From Silene conica (Eukaryota > Streptophyta > Magnoliopsida > Caryophyllales > Caryophyllaceae): a DNA stretch of 64,000 bases. Location of the stretch: assembly GCA_029255685.2 (NCBI GenBank), contig CM055313.2:69108641-69172640 (forward strand). The letters are read 5' to 3'. Shown here in pieces: positions 46,405 through 59,300 of this stretch. Both the position numbers and the translations under genes were made by a program. The number at the start of each line of letters is the position of its first letter. The stretch's first letter is position 1. The notes beneath the pieces are model-generated. The model did not search any database. It was not told where the DNA came from and worked only from the letters and a program-made list of their open reading frames with translations.

Positions 46405-46481
46405 TGTTTTGATATTTCTTTTATTTTGCTGCACCACCAACAATACCGTTTTGGAGTTCGTTCATTTCATTTTCCATATAT

Positions 46482-46483
46482 AT

Positions 46484-46539
<56 letters not shown>
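46482..46539. repeat. (TA)n microsatellite left of the large MULE
   Basis: About 58 bp of nearly pure TA ends directly at the MULE left terminus. Confidence 0.95.
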
Positions 46540-46540
<1 letters not shown>

Positions 46541-46542
<2 letters not shown>

Positions 46543-46590
46543 GCGAGTTCCGGTGAGTTTGCCATATTCCGTGAGTTACCCCCGCGTATA
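46541..46590. repeat. Left terminal inverted repeat of M1
   Basis: It reads AGGCGAGTTCCGGTGAGTTT, then a second GTGAGTTAC; the two TGAGTT words start 18 bp apart. It pairs imperfectly with 59935-59981. Confidence 0.75.
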
Positions 46591-46964
46591 AATACAATTG
46601 ACCTAAACTAACTTTCTAACACGCGCGCCTAAAATTCACAAATTGCAGCTGATCAAACTAACTTTCTCTCTCCTTCAAAATCCCAAATAAATCATAAAAA
46701 AATCTCAGAAATCATCAAATTCTTCATCAAAATTCTTCATCAATTCTTCATCAATTCATCAATTCTTCATCAATTCTTCATCAATTCTTCAACAATTCTT
46801 CATCAATTCCGAAAAATCAGACGAAAAACTTGCAGGAACCCTAATTTTTCGGTACTAATTCTTACGATTTTGTTATTTTAATACTTGAATAGCTGAATTA
46901 TTTGATTCAAATAACAAATTGTACGACAATTTATGTATTGTTTTCGTAATCTTCAGGATTTGCG

Positions 46965-49900
46965 ATGATGAATTCAGACGAACTTAATGACGATCATCTT
47001 AATCAGCTTAATGACGATCAAACATTGACGATTTCAGGTATCAATTTGTCTAGTTTATAATGATTTCATGATTTCATGATACAATAACTATATGAGAGCT
47101 TAAAATAACTCACTATTGAGCTTATATTGACTGCTATTATGAATTATGTATTGAGCTTGAAATAACTCATGATTTCATGTATTATGCAAATACAATAACA
47201 GTTATAATGAATTACAATAACAGTTATAATGAATACAATAACAGTTATAATGTATTACAATAACAGTTATAATGAATACAATAACAGTTATAATGAATAC
47301 AATAACAGCTATTATGTATTACAATAACAGTTATAATGTATACAATAACAGTTATAATGAATACAATAACAGTTATAATGAATACAATAACAGCTATTAT
47401 GTATTACAATAACAGTTATAATGAATTACAATAACAGTTATAATGAATTACAATAACAGTTATAATGAATTACAATAACAGTTATAATGAATACAATAAC
47501 AGTTATAATGTATTACAATAACAGTTATAATGAATACAATAACAGCTATTATGTATTACAATAACAGTTATAATGCATTACAATAACAGTTATAATGAAT
47601 ACAATAACAGTTATAATGTATTACAATAACAGTTATAATGAATTACAATAACAGTTATAATGAATACAATAACAGCTATTATGTATTACAATAACAGTTA
47701 TAATGTATACAATAACAGTTATAATGAATACAATAACAGTTATAATGAATACAATAACAGCTATTATGTATTACAATAACAGTTATAATGAATACAATAA
47801 CAGCTATTATGTATTACAATAACAGTTATAATGAATTACAATAACAGTTATAATGTATTACAATAACAGTTATAATGAATACAATAACAGTTATAATGTA
47901 TTACAATAACAGTTATAATGAATACAATAACAGTTATAATGAATACAATAACAGCTATTATGTATTACAATAACAGTTATAATGAATACAATAACAGCTA
48001 TTATGTATTACAATAACAGTTATAATGAATTACAATACAATAACAGCTATTATGAATACAATAACAACTATTATAACTTTTTTAAAAGAAGTCACTATTA
48101 GATACAATAACTCAATGTAAACACAATAACTCATTTGCATTAGAATAACTAGCATTATGTAATACAATAACAGGTACAGAAGCTTACAATAACTGCACAT
48201 AGTAACTTATTTCAATATGTTTGTAGGTATTGAAATAAATAATACCAATGAAACAACTTTCTCTACACTCACATTTGAATCAGAAACAAGGGATAATACT
48301 GTCCATAATCTTGGAATGAGATACACTCCAGGTGGTAGTGAGGAGTGGAGTAGGATGGTAGAAAATGGTTTCAAGCCTGCATTGGGGCTAATGTTTGTAA
48401 AACTTGAGGAGGCAATCGAGTTTTACAATTTATATGCTGTGGCATGTGGTTTCATACCGAGAAAGTACACACAAACCAGATTCCGTGATGGCTTGGTAGA
48501 CAAAAAATCTATGGTCTGTAACAGACATGGTTTCAAAGAGGATCACAAAAAGTTTCTGCCGATTGTTGAAACTGAAAACGCAGAAGGGAATAAGAAGAGA
48601 AAAAGGTCTGTAGAAGCAAAAAAAACGAAACTGACAAGATTTGGTTGCAAGGCAAAAATACGGTTTGCTGCTGTATTTAATGATAACATGCAGATAAGAG
48701 GGTATGTCATTGATCAGTTTTACGAAGGTCACAATCACAGACTTTGTCCACTCAAAGAAAGGGAATTTCAGAAAAATTTAAGAACACTTAACCTTTACAT
48801 TAAGCAAACAATTGTTAACAATTGTAAACTCAACATTGGTGCTACAAAGACATTTAGAATGATGGGGGAACAATCAAATGGGTATGCAAACATTGGCGCA
48901 ACTCTGACGGATTTCAAGAACTTCAAAAGAAATATTAAATGTTTCATAGGTGACAAAGATGCTGACATGATTCTTGCCTATTTAAAGGGGCTCGCTGAAA
49001 CTTCTGAAAATTTTTACTATGCTTATGAAGTTGATAAGGATGAATGTTTGGCTAAAATATTTTGGGCAGACGGGCAGGCAAGGACAAATTATTCCATGTT
49101 CGGGGACACCATCACATTTGACCCTACTTATGGCACTAACAAGTATCATATGGCCTTCACGCCATTCACCGGTGTTGATAACCACAAAAAATCAGTAACC
49201 TTTGCTGCTGCACTTGTCGATCATGAGAACGATAAGTCTTTCACTTGGGTGTTTAAGAAGTTCCTCGATTGTATGGGAATGAAAGAACCTCAGTGCATTC
49301 TTACCGATCAAGATCCAGCGATTAAACTCGGGGTGAATTCCGTATTCAAGAAAGCGAGACATCGCTACTGCATGTGGCATATAATGTCAAAATTAACTGA
49401 TAAAGTTGAATCACAAATTTGTAAGGAAACAGACTTTGTTGAGAGAATATGTTCAGTTGTTTGGGACACTGACTTGGAACCAGTAGAGTTTGAAGAAAAA
49501 TGGGTTCAAGTGATCAGTGACTTTGAATTACATGATAACACTTGGTTGACATACATGTATGGCAAAAGACACAAATGGATACCTGCTTACTTTCGGGATT
49601 TGCCTTTAGGTTGCCTTTTGAAAACAACACAAAGATCGGAGAGTCAAAACAGTTACTTCAAAAGATTCGAGAGCATAAATGGCACACTTGTTGAATTTTG
49701 GTTGCGCTTTCAAAGTGCAATGGAACAACAACGCTATAATCAGAAATGTCTTGATGCAGCAAGTGACACCACATTGCCTCAGGTTTCATCTAAGACTATG
49801 ATCGAGAAACATGCCTCCAAAATCTACACACACGCTGTTTTCTATGAATTCCAAGAACAATTGCAGGCGGCTCTCTGTTCTTGTGCAGTTAGAGGATTTT

Positions 49901-51228
49901 CTGAGCAAGGAAACATTCACAATATAGATGTTGAAGATGCCTACAAGAATCGTAGAATATTTCAGGTTATTTCGTTTTACAAAAGATAGAATAACTGAAT
50001 TTGTGAATACAATAACTGTTTTTTAACATTATAATAACTGATCCACTTAGGCTTATATTATGAATTACAATAATCACCAATATGTTTTACAATAACAAGC
50101 ACTTATGCATTACAATAATCAACACAGTATGAATACAATAACAGCTATTATGAATACAATAACAGCTATAATGAATACAATAACAGCTATAATGAATACA
50201 ATAATAAAATGTAAAACTGAATACAATAACAGTTATAATGAATTACAATAACAGCTATTATCAATTACAATAACAGCTACTATGTATACAATAACAGCTA
50301 TAATGAATTACAATAACAATTATTAAAAAATGGAAAAAAGAATACAATAACATGTATTATGCAATACAATAACAGCTATTATGAATACAATAACAGCTAT
50401 AATGAATACAATAACAGCTATAATGAATACAATAACAGGTATTATAAAATGTAAAACTGGATACAATAACAGTTATAATGAATACAATAACAGTTATTAT
50501 GAATACAATAACATGTATTATGCAATACAATAACATTTATTATGAATACAATAACAGTTATAATGCAATACAATAATAACTATACTGTTGTGCAGGTTGT
50601 TCACAATACCGAAACAAAAGAAACAACATGTACATGCAAGATGTTTGAGAGGAAAGGAATCCTTTGTAAACACATAATATGGGTACTATCAGGTAAAGGA
50701 TTGACTAGCATACCGGAGAAGTACATCGCAAGTAGATGGATGAAGAAATCATATAGAAAGCCTTTGTTTGGACTGGATGGAAAGTTATTACAAGATTATG
50801 ATCCAACTGACTTAAGAAAGCTGGAATTATCAAGAGTATGGTCTGAGTTTTATGCAACAATAAGTGCTCTAAAGTCAATGCCTCCAGACCATATAAAGGA
50901 ACTAAGTGTGATGCTTTTACAATTTCGAGAGAAAAATTGTCCAACAAAAGAGAACTTGACAAAGGAACAAGAATTGGAGATGCTCTTAGGTTGTTCAGCA
51001 AAATCAAACATTACTGTTCACCCACCAAAGATTGCAAAAAACAAAGGAAGTGGCAAGAGAATGAAATCAAACAAGGAAAAGGCAATTGAAAAGGCAAGCA
51101 AACCAAAGAGGCTATGTAATAACTGCAAACAAATGGGAAACCATGACAAAAGAAACTGCCCAAATCCATTTGTTGAGCATGCACCTGAGGAAGAAGATGA
51201 AGAGGGAGATGAAATGGAGGATGAATAA
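46965..51228 (+). CDS. MULE transposase, FAR1/FRS-type
   Basis: Three coding exons: 46965-47037, 48227-49965 and 50596-51228, giving about 814 aa with phases that fit (24 codons + 1 nt; 2 nt + 579 codons; 210 codons). Donors are CAG|GTAT and CAG|GTTA, acceptors TGTAG|G and TGCAG|G. Domains: FAR1-type zinc-binding DNA-binding domain (about 85-200; AVACGFIPRK, FGCKAKIRF, EGHNHRLCP); MULE transposase core with candidate catalytic Asp in FDPTYGTN (about 323) and TDQDPA (about 385), the CMWHI motif (about 406) and a candidate Glu in TQRSESQNSYFK (about 496); SWIM zinc finger C616, C618, C628, H630; and a CCHC knuckle near 777-792 before an acidic tail. The length equals FAR1/FRS proteins. It should excise and integrate the element in the nucleus. 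Both introns contain TACAATAAC arrays. A domesticated FRS gene is excluded by the element termini around it. Confidence 0.9.
47160..48070 (+). repeat. TACAATAAC array 1 (transposase intron 1)
   Basis: About 43 units of 20-21 bp, TACAATAACAGTTATAATGA alternating with TACAATAACAGCTATTATG. Variants are mixed in short blocks, as expected from repeated segmental duplication. The array occupies most of the 1.19 kb intron. Confidence 0.95.
50090..50585 (+). repeat. TACAATAAC array 2 (transposase intron 2)
   Basis: About 20 units of the same 20-bp repeat, interrupted by AAAATGTAAAACTGAATA-like spacers. It ends about 25 bp before the 3' splice site at 50595. Confidence 0.95.
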
Positions 51229-51394
51229 GGCATCCAATGAACACATTTACAATAATCGTACCACAACTTTACAATAATACAAAAATTTCTCAGTATTTTG
51301 TCTTAGATTACTATAGTTGAGAATCTATATTTCGTGTAAGAAACTTTAGAATAATTACTTACTAAAAATCGTGTTTTTGGAGTTCAACATATGC

Positions 51395-52075
51395 AATTAT
51401 GAATACAATAACAGTTATAATGAATACAATAACAGGTATTACATAATGCAAACTGAATACAATAACAGCTATTATGCAATACAATAACAGCTATTATCAA
51501 TTACAATAACAACTATTATGAATACAATAACAGCTATAATGAATTACATTAACATGTATTATAAAATGGAAAACTGAATACAATAACAGCTATTATGCAA
51601 TACAATAACAGCCATTATCAATTACAATAACAACTATTATGAATACAATAACAGCTATAACGAATTACAATAACAGGTATTACAAATAGGAAAACTGAAT
51701 ACAATAACAGCTATTATGCAATACAATAACAGCTATTATCAATTACAATAACAGCTATTATGAATACAATAACAGCTATAATGAATTACAATAACAGGTA
51801 TTACAAACTCCAAAACTGAATACAATAACATATATATGCAATACAATAACAGCTATAATGAATTACAATAACAGTGTAAAATCCATTATAATAACTGTCT
51901 GAAAATCATTACAATAACTGTATGAACCCATTGCAATAACTGTCTGAAAATCATTAAAATAAATGCCTGAGACATTGCATATAACTGTCTGAACAAAAAT
52001 TACAATAACTGTTTTGATGAATACAATAACTGTTTTGATGAATACAATAACTGTTTTGATGATTACAATAGCTGT
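51395..52075 (+). repeat. TACAATAAC array 3 between the convergent genes
   Basis: About 22 units form three longer blocks of about 120-125 bp, each starting near GAAAACTGAATACAATAACA. A degenerate AATAACTGTCTGAA-type part (51880-52075) follows. It separates the 3' ends of the transposase and Ulp1-like genes. Confidence 0.93.
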
Positions 52076-52158
52076 CACAAAAATATAGCACTTCCTACGC
52101 TTTACAAAAATACAATCCTTTCCCACAACAATTACAATTTCCAACATTTAAAAAGAGC

Positions 52159-55100
52159 TCATTTTTTTGGTTTAGCAAAACCTCTTAAAGCTACACTTTT
52201 ATACCTTTTCATAGAACTTTTCCTCTTCTTTACAAGATTCTTCTCCTTTTTCAGTATGTCTTCCCTGAAATTCACCACTTCTTCCAAAAGAGCCGCTCTT
52301 GAGTCATTGGCATCTGACATCAACAAAATACACATCATCTCAATCCATAAAGCAGTCCTCTCCGTTTTCTTCTTAATTGATACCAATCCCTTGTCGTGCT
52401 TCCCTTCATATGTGAGCATGTGAAACATGATATAGAATCCTGATTCGTGATTGTTCATAAGTTTTGTTTTCCATTCAAAATCAACATTAACAAGTTCAAA
52501 TGTGTTAACGGAAATCCCTTCTTTTGCTGTTTTCCTTGTATCCAGATAGTCGGAAAACAATTCAACCTAAAACATGCACAAAAAAATGCAAAATCACAAT
52601 TGTATCAAAAACACACACATTACAATAACTTAATTAACATAAACTCATTTTTATCTATATAATAACCCATACAAAACTATACAATAACTACTAAAGAGAG
52701 TTTGAATTTAGAGAACATACTGCAATCTTTGCAAGTTTGAAGAAATCAGACTTTTCCCAATTTGCATGCAATGTATGGTCCAATACATCAACCGTCTTGT
52801 TTATGAAGTTAATGCAAACACAAAAGTAGTGCATGTCTAAGGACAACGGGATGAAGACAAGGTCCACGTCGATCGCAGAGTTTACAACGTGTTCAGATAA
52901 ATAACAATTCCAAAACTCAAAGATCCTGTCTTTATCACTGTCATTTGGAGTTAGAACCCCTTGAGTGGTTTCCAGCATGTCTTCAACAATTGCCTATCAC
53001 AAATAAAACTGAATTTTATACAACGGTTTTGTATTATGCAATTCAATAACCAACATAATACAATAACATGTATTATGCAATACAATAACATCTATTATGT
53101 AATACAATAACAGCTATTATGAATACAATAACAGCTATTATGAATACAATAACATCTATTATGTACTACAATAACAGCTATTATGAATACAATAACAGCT
53201 ATTATGAATACAATAACAGCTATTATGAATACAATAACAGCTATTATGTAATACAATAACAGCTATTATGAATACAATAACAGCTATTATGTTTACAATA
53301 ACAGCCATTATGAATACAATAACAGCTATTATGAATACAATAACAGCTATTATGAATACAATAACAGCTATTATGAATACAATAACAGCTATTATGTAAA
53401 CTGACTTAATTGAAAAATGATATAGTTTTCAACACCGGTTTAATGAAAAAAAGCTAAAACATATAATAACTGCACAAGTAAAAACAACTAATACCATGTG
53501 TGCTGAACCAAGGAACATCATCATTGGCGATTCTTTCTCTTTAACCTCCATGTAATTCAACACAATTGACCATGCTGTTATAACCCGTGTCTCAGTGTAA
53601 TCATCAGGTTTTGTTGACCTAACATCAGACCTATCCACAATAGCAGATCCAGAAGAAAACAAAAGCTCCCTGCAAAAAAAAAGACACACAATCACTAATA
53701 CCACAACGAGAAAAAGAACCCACAGTTGAAATGCAACAAAAGAGAAAAAGGACACATACTCATTTTTAAGTGTGTAATCGTCCAAGAAACAATAGTCAAT
53801 AACTTGTTTCTTCAGACTTGGTAACCCAGTTGTCAATCTGTTATTAGTCTTCATAATTTTTGACACTACAACAATACTTTTGTCTGCCTTCCCACAATTT
53901 ATTGAGCAGCCAAGACCATCAGAGTTTGCTCTTCTAGAACCACCTCTGGATGATCTAATTATCCCAGCACTGAATGGCTCATTTTGCACAGTTTTTTTTG
54001 AACCTACCGGAGTTCCGTCACCAGCAACCAGTTTCTCAGCTAATATCTTAGCAACCTCCAGATCAGTGGCCTCAAATTTTTCGTTTTCCATCTCAGCTAA
54101 CCTTCGTTTTTCAATCAACTTAGGGAGCAACTGTTCCTTTGTCTTTGTAAATTCCTCAACCAAAGGCAACAACCTCTCTCTTTCTTTGTTGATATCAGCT
54201 AACACTAGGATAGCAGCAATTTCAGCTCTGTAAATAATTCTTTTTAGTGGATCATGCAACTCTGATGTAAACAACTCCCCGTTGTAAAACATCATATGCA
54301 TCATGACAAAAACACCACAATCTAAGTTTTGAGGTCCTTCTAATTTCCATGGAAAATCCACATTTACAAGTTTGAAATTAGAGACCTCGCTGCCTCGTTC
54401 ATGCCCTTCCTTTACCAGAAATCTACCAAATATTTCAACCTGGTTAATTTTAAAAACAAAGTCAGTCATGCTCAAGTAAAAAAATACAATAACAGCTATT
54501 ATACATTACAATAATTAACATTATAAAAAATACAAAATAACCACAAAAAGGTATAACTTTAAGAAAACATAATATAAAGGTACGTACAATAGATTTGGTA
54601 GCCACCAACCAGATACTATCTTCAAAATCATCGTATACCCGATTGTCAAGATAGTTGATACTCTTCTCCACAAAATTTAAAGCAACGCAGAAAAAATGGT
54701 CTCCAAAATGAACAGGGAGAAAAACCTGACATTATAAAAAATAGAGATGTCGGTAAAAATATTAATGAAGAATTTTGAAAAACATAAAAATACATCTAAT
54801 AAGCCAATAAAAAACATACCCAATCAGCTCTGATGTCAAGGGAGCCTTCGCTATTCTCAATGACATTTTCCCAAGTATTAAAAATTTCTTGTCTGTACAT
54901 ATCTTTCTCATTATCAGCAGCATTGATGAACTTGAATAAAGAGTCCTATGAAAAATTTAAAATAATTATTATTCCCATTATGCAATACAATAACAGGAAT
55001 TATGCATTACAATAATTAACATTATGCATTACAATAACAGCTATTATGAATACAATAACAGCTACTATGAATACAATAACAGCTACTATGAATACAATAA

Positions 55101-58100
55101 CAGCTATTATGAATACAATAACAGCTATTATGAATACAATAACAGCTATTATGAATACAATAACAGCTGTTATGAATACAATAACAGCTGTTATGAATAC
55201 AATAACAGCTGTTATGAATACAATAACAGCTATTATGAATACAATAACAACTATTATGAATACAATAACAGCTATTATGAATACAATAACAACTATTATG
55301 AATACAATAACAGCTATTATGAATTACAATAACAGCTATTATGAATACAATAACAAGTATTGTACATTACAATAATTAACATCATGCAAAATACAATAAC
55401 AAAAATAAGGAACTAAAATAACACCCCCCCAGAATAGAAACACATACTGAATGACTTGTCCAAAACAATCTTCTGGACGGAGGTAACTCTTTCTCGGCCT
55501 TGAATATAATGTCATTCAGTAAAAATGACCAACAGTCGATAATGTTGGATGTCATCATAGTCTTGGCAGACATTGAAATAATATCATCTCGAGTTAGCAT
55601 ATTGAAATTTGAGAACGAGACCAAATCCTCCCTATCACATTGAAACAAAATCATTAATAATTGCGGCGCAAAAAAAAGTAAAAACTAAGAAAAACCCATG
55701 GAAAAACTAAAAGAATGCTTACCCCGTTCCTAAGTCATGGTCATGTAGGAAACAATAATCAAGCACATTTTTCCTCAGACTTAAAATAGGAGCAAAAAGC
55801 TCCTTGTACTCAATCAAGAATTCAGAGACCACCACTGCCTCCGGATCACGAACTCCACATGCTAACCCACAGCCTATACCATCCTTCCCAAAAAATATAT
55901 GCCGAGGGACAACATCGGAATGCAGCAGGAAAGAATTAATGAAAGAGCTGTCCGGGTTTCTTTCCACAACAATATTATCGCTGACAACTTTGTTAATAAC
56001 CTGATCCAAATCTCCCAAATCTCCAAAATCATCAATTATGGGACTGCCCCCATTACTTCTTTCCTCACCCAAATCTTCAAGATTTCCCAGATCATCAGCT
56101 TCACCCTCAGCCTCATCATTTATCGGACTGCCACCATTATTTCTTTCATCACCCAAATCTTCCAGATTTCCCAGATCAACAGCTTCAGCCTCAGCCTCAT
56201 CATTTATCGGACTGCCTCCTTTACTTCTTTCATCACCCAAATCTCCAAGATCTGCCACATCACCATCTTCGGCCTGATCTTCATTGATGGGATTGCCCAC
56301 AGACTTCTTTTTACTCCGAGAATATACAACCTTAAATTCATGTCCACCACTGCCCACACCCCCCGTTGTTTCCGCTGTACTTTTTTCATGCTCTTTGCAA
56401 AATGTTTCGTACAATGGCAACTTACTTCCCACATTTTTGATTTCCTCAGCTTTTTCGCAAATAAAATCAAAGTATTTAATGAACATTGAGTTCTCATCAT
56501 TCAAAAAAGCGGGAGTTTGGGAAGCCAATGACACAGAAGTAGAAGCATCATTAGTTGAACAAGACTCTTTCTCCATTGCTTCTTTTCTTTGTGTGTACAA
56601 ATGGAGAAATATCTCGACATCTCTCTTCATCATCAAGAAATGTAATTGAGAAACCTAAAAAACAAAAATAAAAAGGCGTTAAACAATAACTATAATAAAT
56701 CATTACAATAATTGTTATACAATACAATAACACCTAGTATGAATTACAATACACATGTATTATGCAATACAATAACAGCTATTATGAATTACAATAACAA
56801 CTATTATGAATACAATAACAGCTATTACGAATTACAATAACAGGTAATACATTATGGGAAACTGAATACAATAACAACTATTATGAATACAATAACAGCT
56901 ATTATGAACTACAATAACAACTATTATGAATACAATAACAGCTATTATGAATTACAATAACAAGTATTACATTATGGGAAACTGAATACAATAACAACTA
57001 TTATGAATACAATAACAACTATTATGAATACAATAACAGCTTCTATGAATACAATAACAGCTACTATGAATTACAATAACAGGTATTACAGAATGGAAAA
57101 CTGAATACAATAACAACTATTATAAATACAATAACTATTATGAATACAATAACAGCTATTATGAATACAATAACAACTATTATAAATACAATAACAGCTA
57201 TTATGAATTACAATAACAGCTATTATGAATACAATAACAGCTAATATGAATTAGAATAATTGTTATACTACTCTGAAACTATAACTGATGTAAATTAGAA
57301 AACTTACATCAGAAGCTTTTGATCGAATGACCTCATCCGTATCAAAACTGTTGGGTAGTTCAAGATACTTCTTTCCAGGTTCAGGTTTGTCAACAACGGA
57401 ACTCCCAACAACGGAACTCCCTTTGTACGAAGTATCAATTGTAGCTTTTGAGTGTTGCCATTTGGGATAAACATTGCTGATATATTCCCCATTCCCCAGG
57501 GAACCAGAGCTCAGCTCTAACTTTCCCCTTCTGAGAAAGGATTCCTCATCCCAATGTTTGATAAGAGGAGTTTCAGAGGGCATTGAATGACCCTTGAAAC
57601 GCAACCGGTGGAAGTATGCTATCATGACAACAAGTATACACCCACGCAAAGTACATGACCCGCCTCTACACCGTTGCACACCCTCAACTAATTTTTCAAA
57701 AACGTAACCACACCAATCCAAATGGGGGATACGTTCAACATTTTGAACAGCCTTAAGCAGCGAGAAATCGATTCCATAAACAGAAGGAGGAACAAGAACA
57801 GTTGTCATAGCATAAAGCACAAACAAGCGCTTAAATTCATCTCCCCCATCATCTCCCATCTCAATTATTTTACTAAACACAGCAGGCACACTTACATAAT
57901 TTGGCCCTTTCACGTCAAACTTCTTCCTAAATTCATCTTTTAGCGTCTCTTGGGAAGATAATACACTATTACCCGTGTAAACAACCTCAACCTTATCACC
58001 CCCAATTGGCAACCCAAAAATATCATGAACATCAGCCTTGCTAATAGGGAATTTAATCTCTTTTGCTTCAAAAAAATTAGATTCTGAATTAAAGTGCTTC

Positions 58101-58788
58101 ACAAACAGTGGTATAACACGCAATGGCAACAAACCCAATTTAAAATCAAGTAAAGCACCAAACCCCAACTCAACAACTGCCTTTTTCTGGTTTGGCCCAA
58201 GTTTTTGCAAAAGGTTGACTAGGACATTAGGGCGGCAACTGACTTTAATCTTCGAAGCACTGCAAAAAACCATACAAGCTAAATAAACACAAACTGAAGC
58301 ATAAAATACAACAACACTCCCATGAAGTCACTACTGCATACAATAACTGAGTTTTATAATACAATAACACAACTTATATAATACAATAACTGTGTTTAAA
58401 TGAAGTGTCTAAGCACATTATAAATAACTGTGTACAAACCATTAAAATAGCTGTTATTGTATTCATAATAGCTGTTATTGTAAATCATAGTAAAAAAGGG
58501 AATACAATTACAGTCTTAGAACATTACAATAACAGTCTCACACGAATACAATAACAATCGTAGACAATTACAATAACAGTCTGAGACGATTACAATAATT
58601 GTCTGAAAAGCAAATAAAAAAGTGATGCATAAACAGAAACTCTAAAAACAGAAGAATAAGTGTACTTACATGTTCAATATTGGAGTTGGAGGGGAAATAT
58701 TATGCCCCTTCCTTCGGAAAACTACTTTGGAACGTTTCAAATCAGCTCTATTACCAACTTGAGCCTCGGCCTTACGTTTAGGTGCCAT
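52159..58788 (-). CDS. Ulp1/C48-type protease-like protein with duplicated protease unit
   Basis: Ten exons inferred from consensus splice sites with matching phases: 58788-58670, 58259-57308, 56654-55714, 55631-55448, 54945-54820, 54725-54588, 54439-53760, 53669-53495, 52993-52721, 52566-52159, about 1331 aa. The start MAPKRKAEAQ is basic, NLS-like. Residues about 45-350 hold a plant DUF1985/mobile-domain-like module (PISKADVHDIFGLPIGG). Exon 3 has three acidic repeats with GGSPINDEAE-type words. A C48-like protease unit follows with His in GDHFFCV (about 784), Asp in YLDNR (about 801), and Gln/Cys in GPQNLDCGVF (857, 861; spacing shorter than classic Ulp1). The unit is then repeated: His in MHYFCV (about 1160), Asp in VLDHT (about 1177), but NHESGF replaces the Cys (Ser at about 1238), so the second unit should be inactive. 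The C-terminus is basic. Related genes in Kaonashi-type MULEs have no settled function; deSUMOylation or anti-silencing is inference. Confidence 0.82.
53030..53400 (+). repeat. TACAATAAC array 4 (intron 8 of the Ulp1-like gene)
   Basis: About 18 units of TACAATAACAGCTATTATG, very uniform, in the plus orientation although the gene is on minus. Confidence 0.95.
54975..55395 (+). repeat. TACAATAAC array 5 (intron 4 of the Ulp1-like gene)
   Basis: About 19 units, 21 bp each. Because 21 is a multiple of three, all plus frames stay open over it; the resulting repetitive ORFs are not genes. Confidence 0.95.
56690..57265 (+). repeat. TACAATAAC array 6 (intron 2 of the Ulp1-like gene)
   Basis: About 25 units, partly organised in longer blocks of about 120 bp that include GGGAAACTGAATACAATAAC spacers, as in array 3. 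Confidence 0.95.
58320..58620 (+). repeat. Degenerate motif stretch (intron 1 of the Ulp1-like gene)
   Basis: Scattered ATACAATAAC and ATTACAATAACAGTCT words. This is the one place where the motif also occurs inverted (TGTTATTGTATTCATAATAG, 58452-58471, and a second copy to about 58484). Confidence 0.85.
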
Positions 58789-58919
58789 TATCACTGTAGA
58801 ATAACCACAACAATATATTACAATAACACACACACACATTATCTCCATTAAACAACAATTTAAGCTAATTTAAAGAAAAAACACACTAAAATTCAAAAAT
58901 CAGGTAAAAATCTGGATAT

Positions 58920-59300
58920 ATTACAATAACACACACACACACACTAAAATACAATAACACACACACACACTAAAATTCAATAACAGCTACTATGAATACA
59001 ATAACAGCTACTATGAATACAATAACAGTTATTATGAATACAATAACAGTTATTATGAATACAATAACAGCTATTATGAATACAATAACAGCTATTATGA
59101 ATACAATAACAGCTACTATGAATACAATAACAACTACTGTGAATACAATAACAGCTACTATGAAACTATAAATACAATAACAGCTACTATGAATACAATA
59201 ACAGCTACTATGAATACAATAACAGCTACTATGAATACAATAACAGCTACTATGAATACAATAACAGTTATTATGAATACAATAACAACTATTATTGTAA
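58920..59300 (+). repeat. TACAATAAC array 7 (subterminal, upstream of the Ulp1-like gene)
   Basis: About 16 units of TACAATAACAGCTACTATG or the ATTATG variant, preceded by short CACACACA stretches. The array lies upstream of the Ulp1-like start codon (58788), in what should be its promoter or 5' UTR region. Confidence 0.93.

Noticed and set aside
47160-48070. Regular 20-bp repeats that look like a CRISPR array
   Set aside because: Units are contiguous without unique spacers and lie in a plant transposon intron.
53429-54475. A separate 348-aa gene with membrane segments near its C-terminus
   Set aside because: The hydrophobic part (about 53670-53760) is a read-through intron. The flanking parts are exons 7 and 8 of the Ulp1-like gene.
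55024-55375. Long repetitive ORFs (YEYNNSY- and MNTITA-type)
   Set aside because: They are translations of a 21-bp repeat, open only because 21 is divisible by three, and they lie in an intron of the opposite-strand gene.
56038-56489. Plus-strand ORFs rich in Ser/Pro/Leu
   Set aside because: Shadows of the acidic repeats in exon 3 of the minus-strand Ulp1-like gene.
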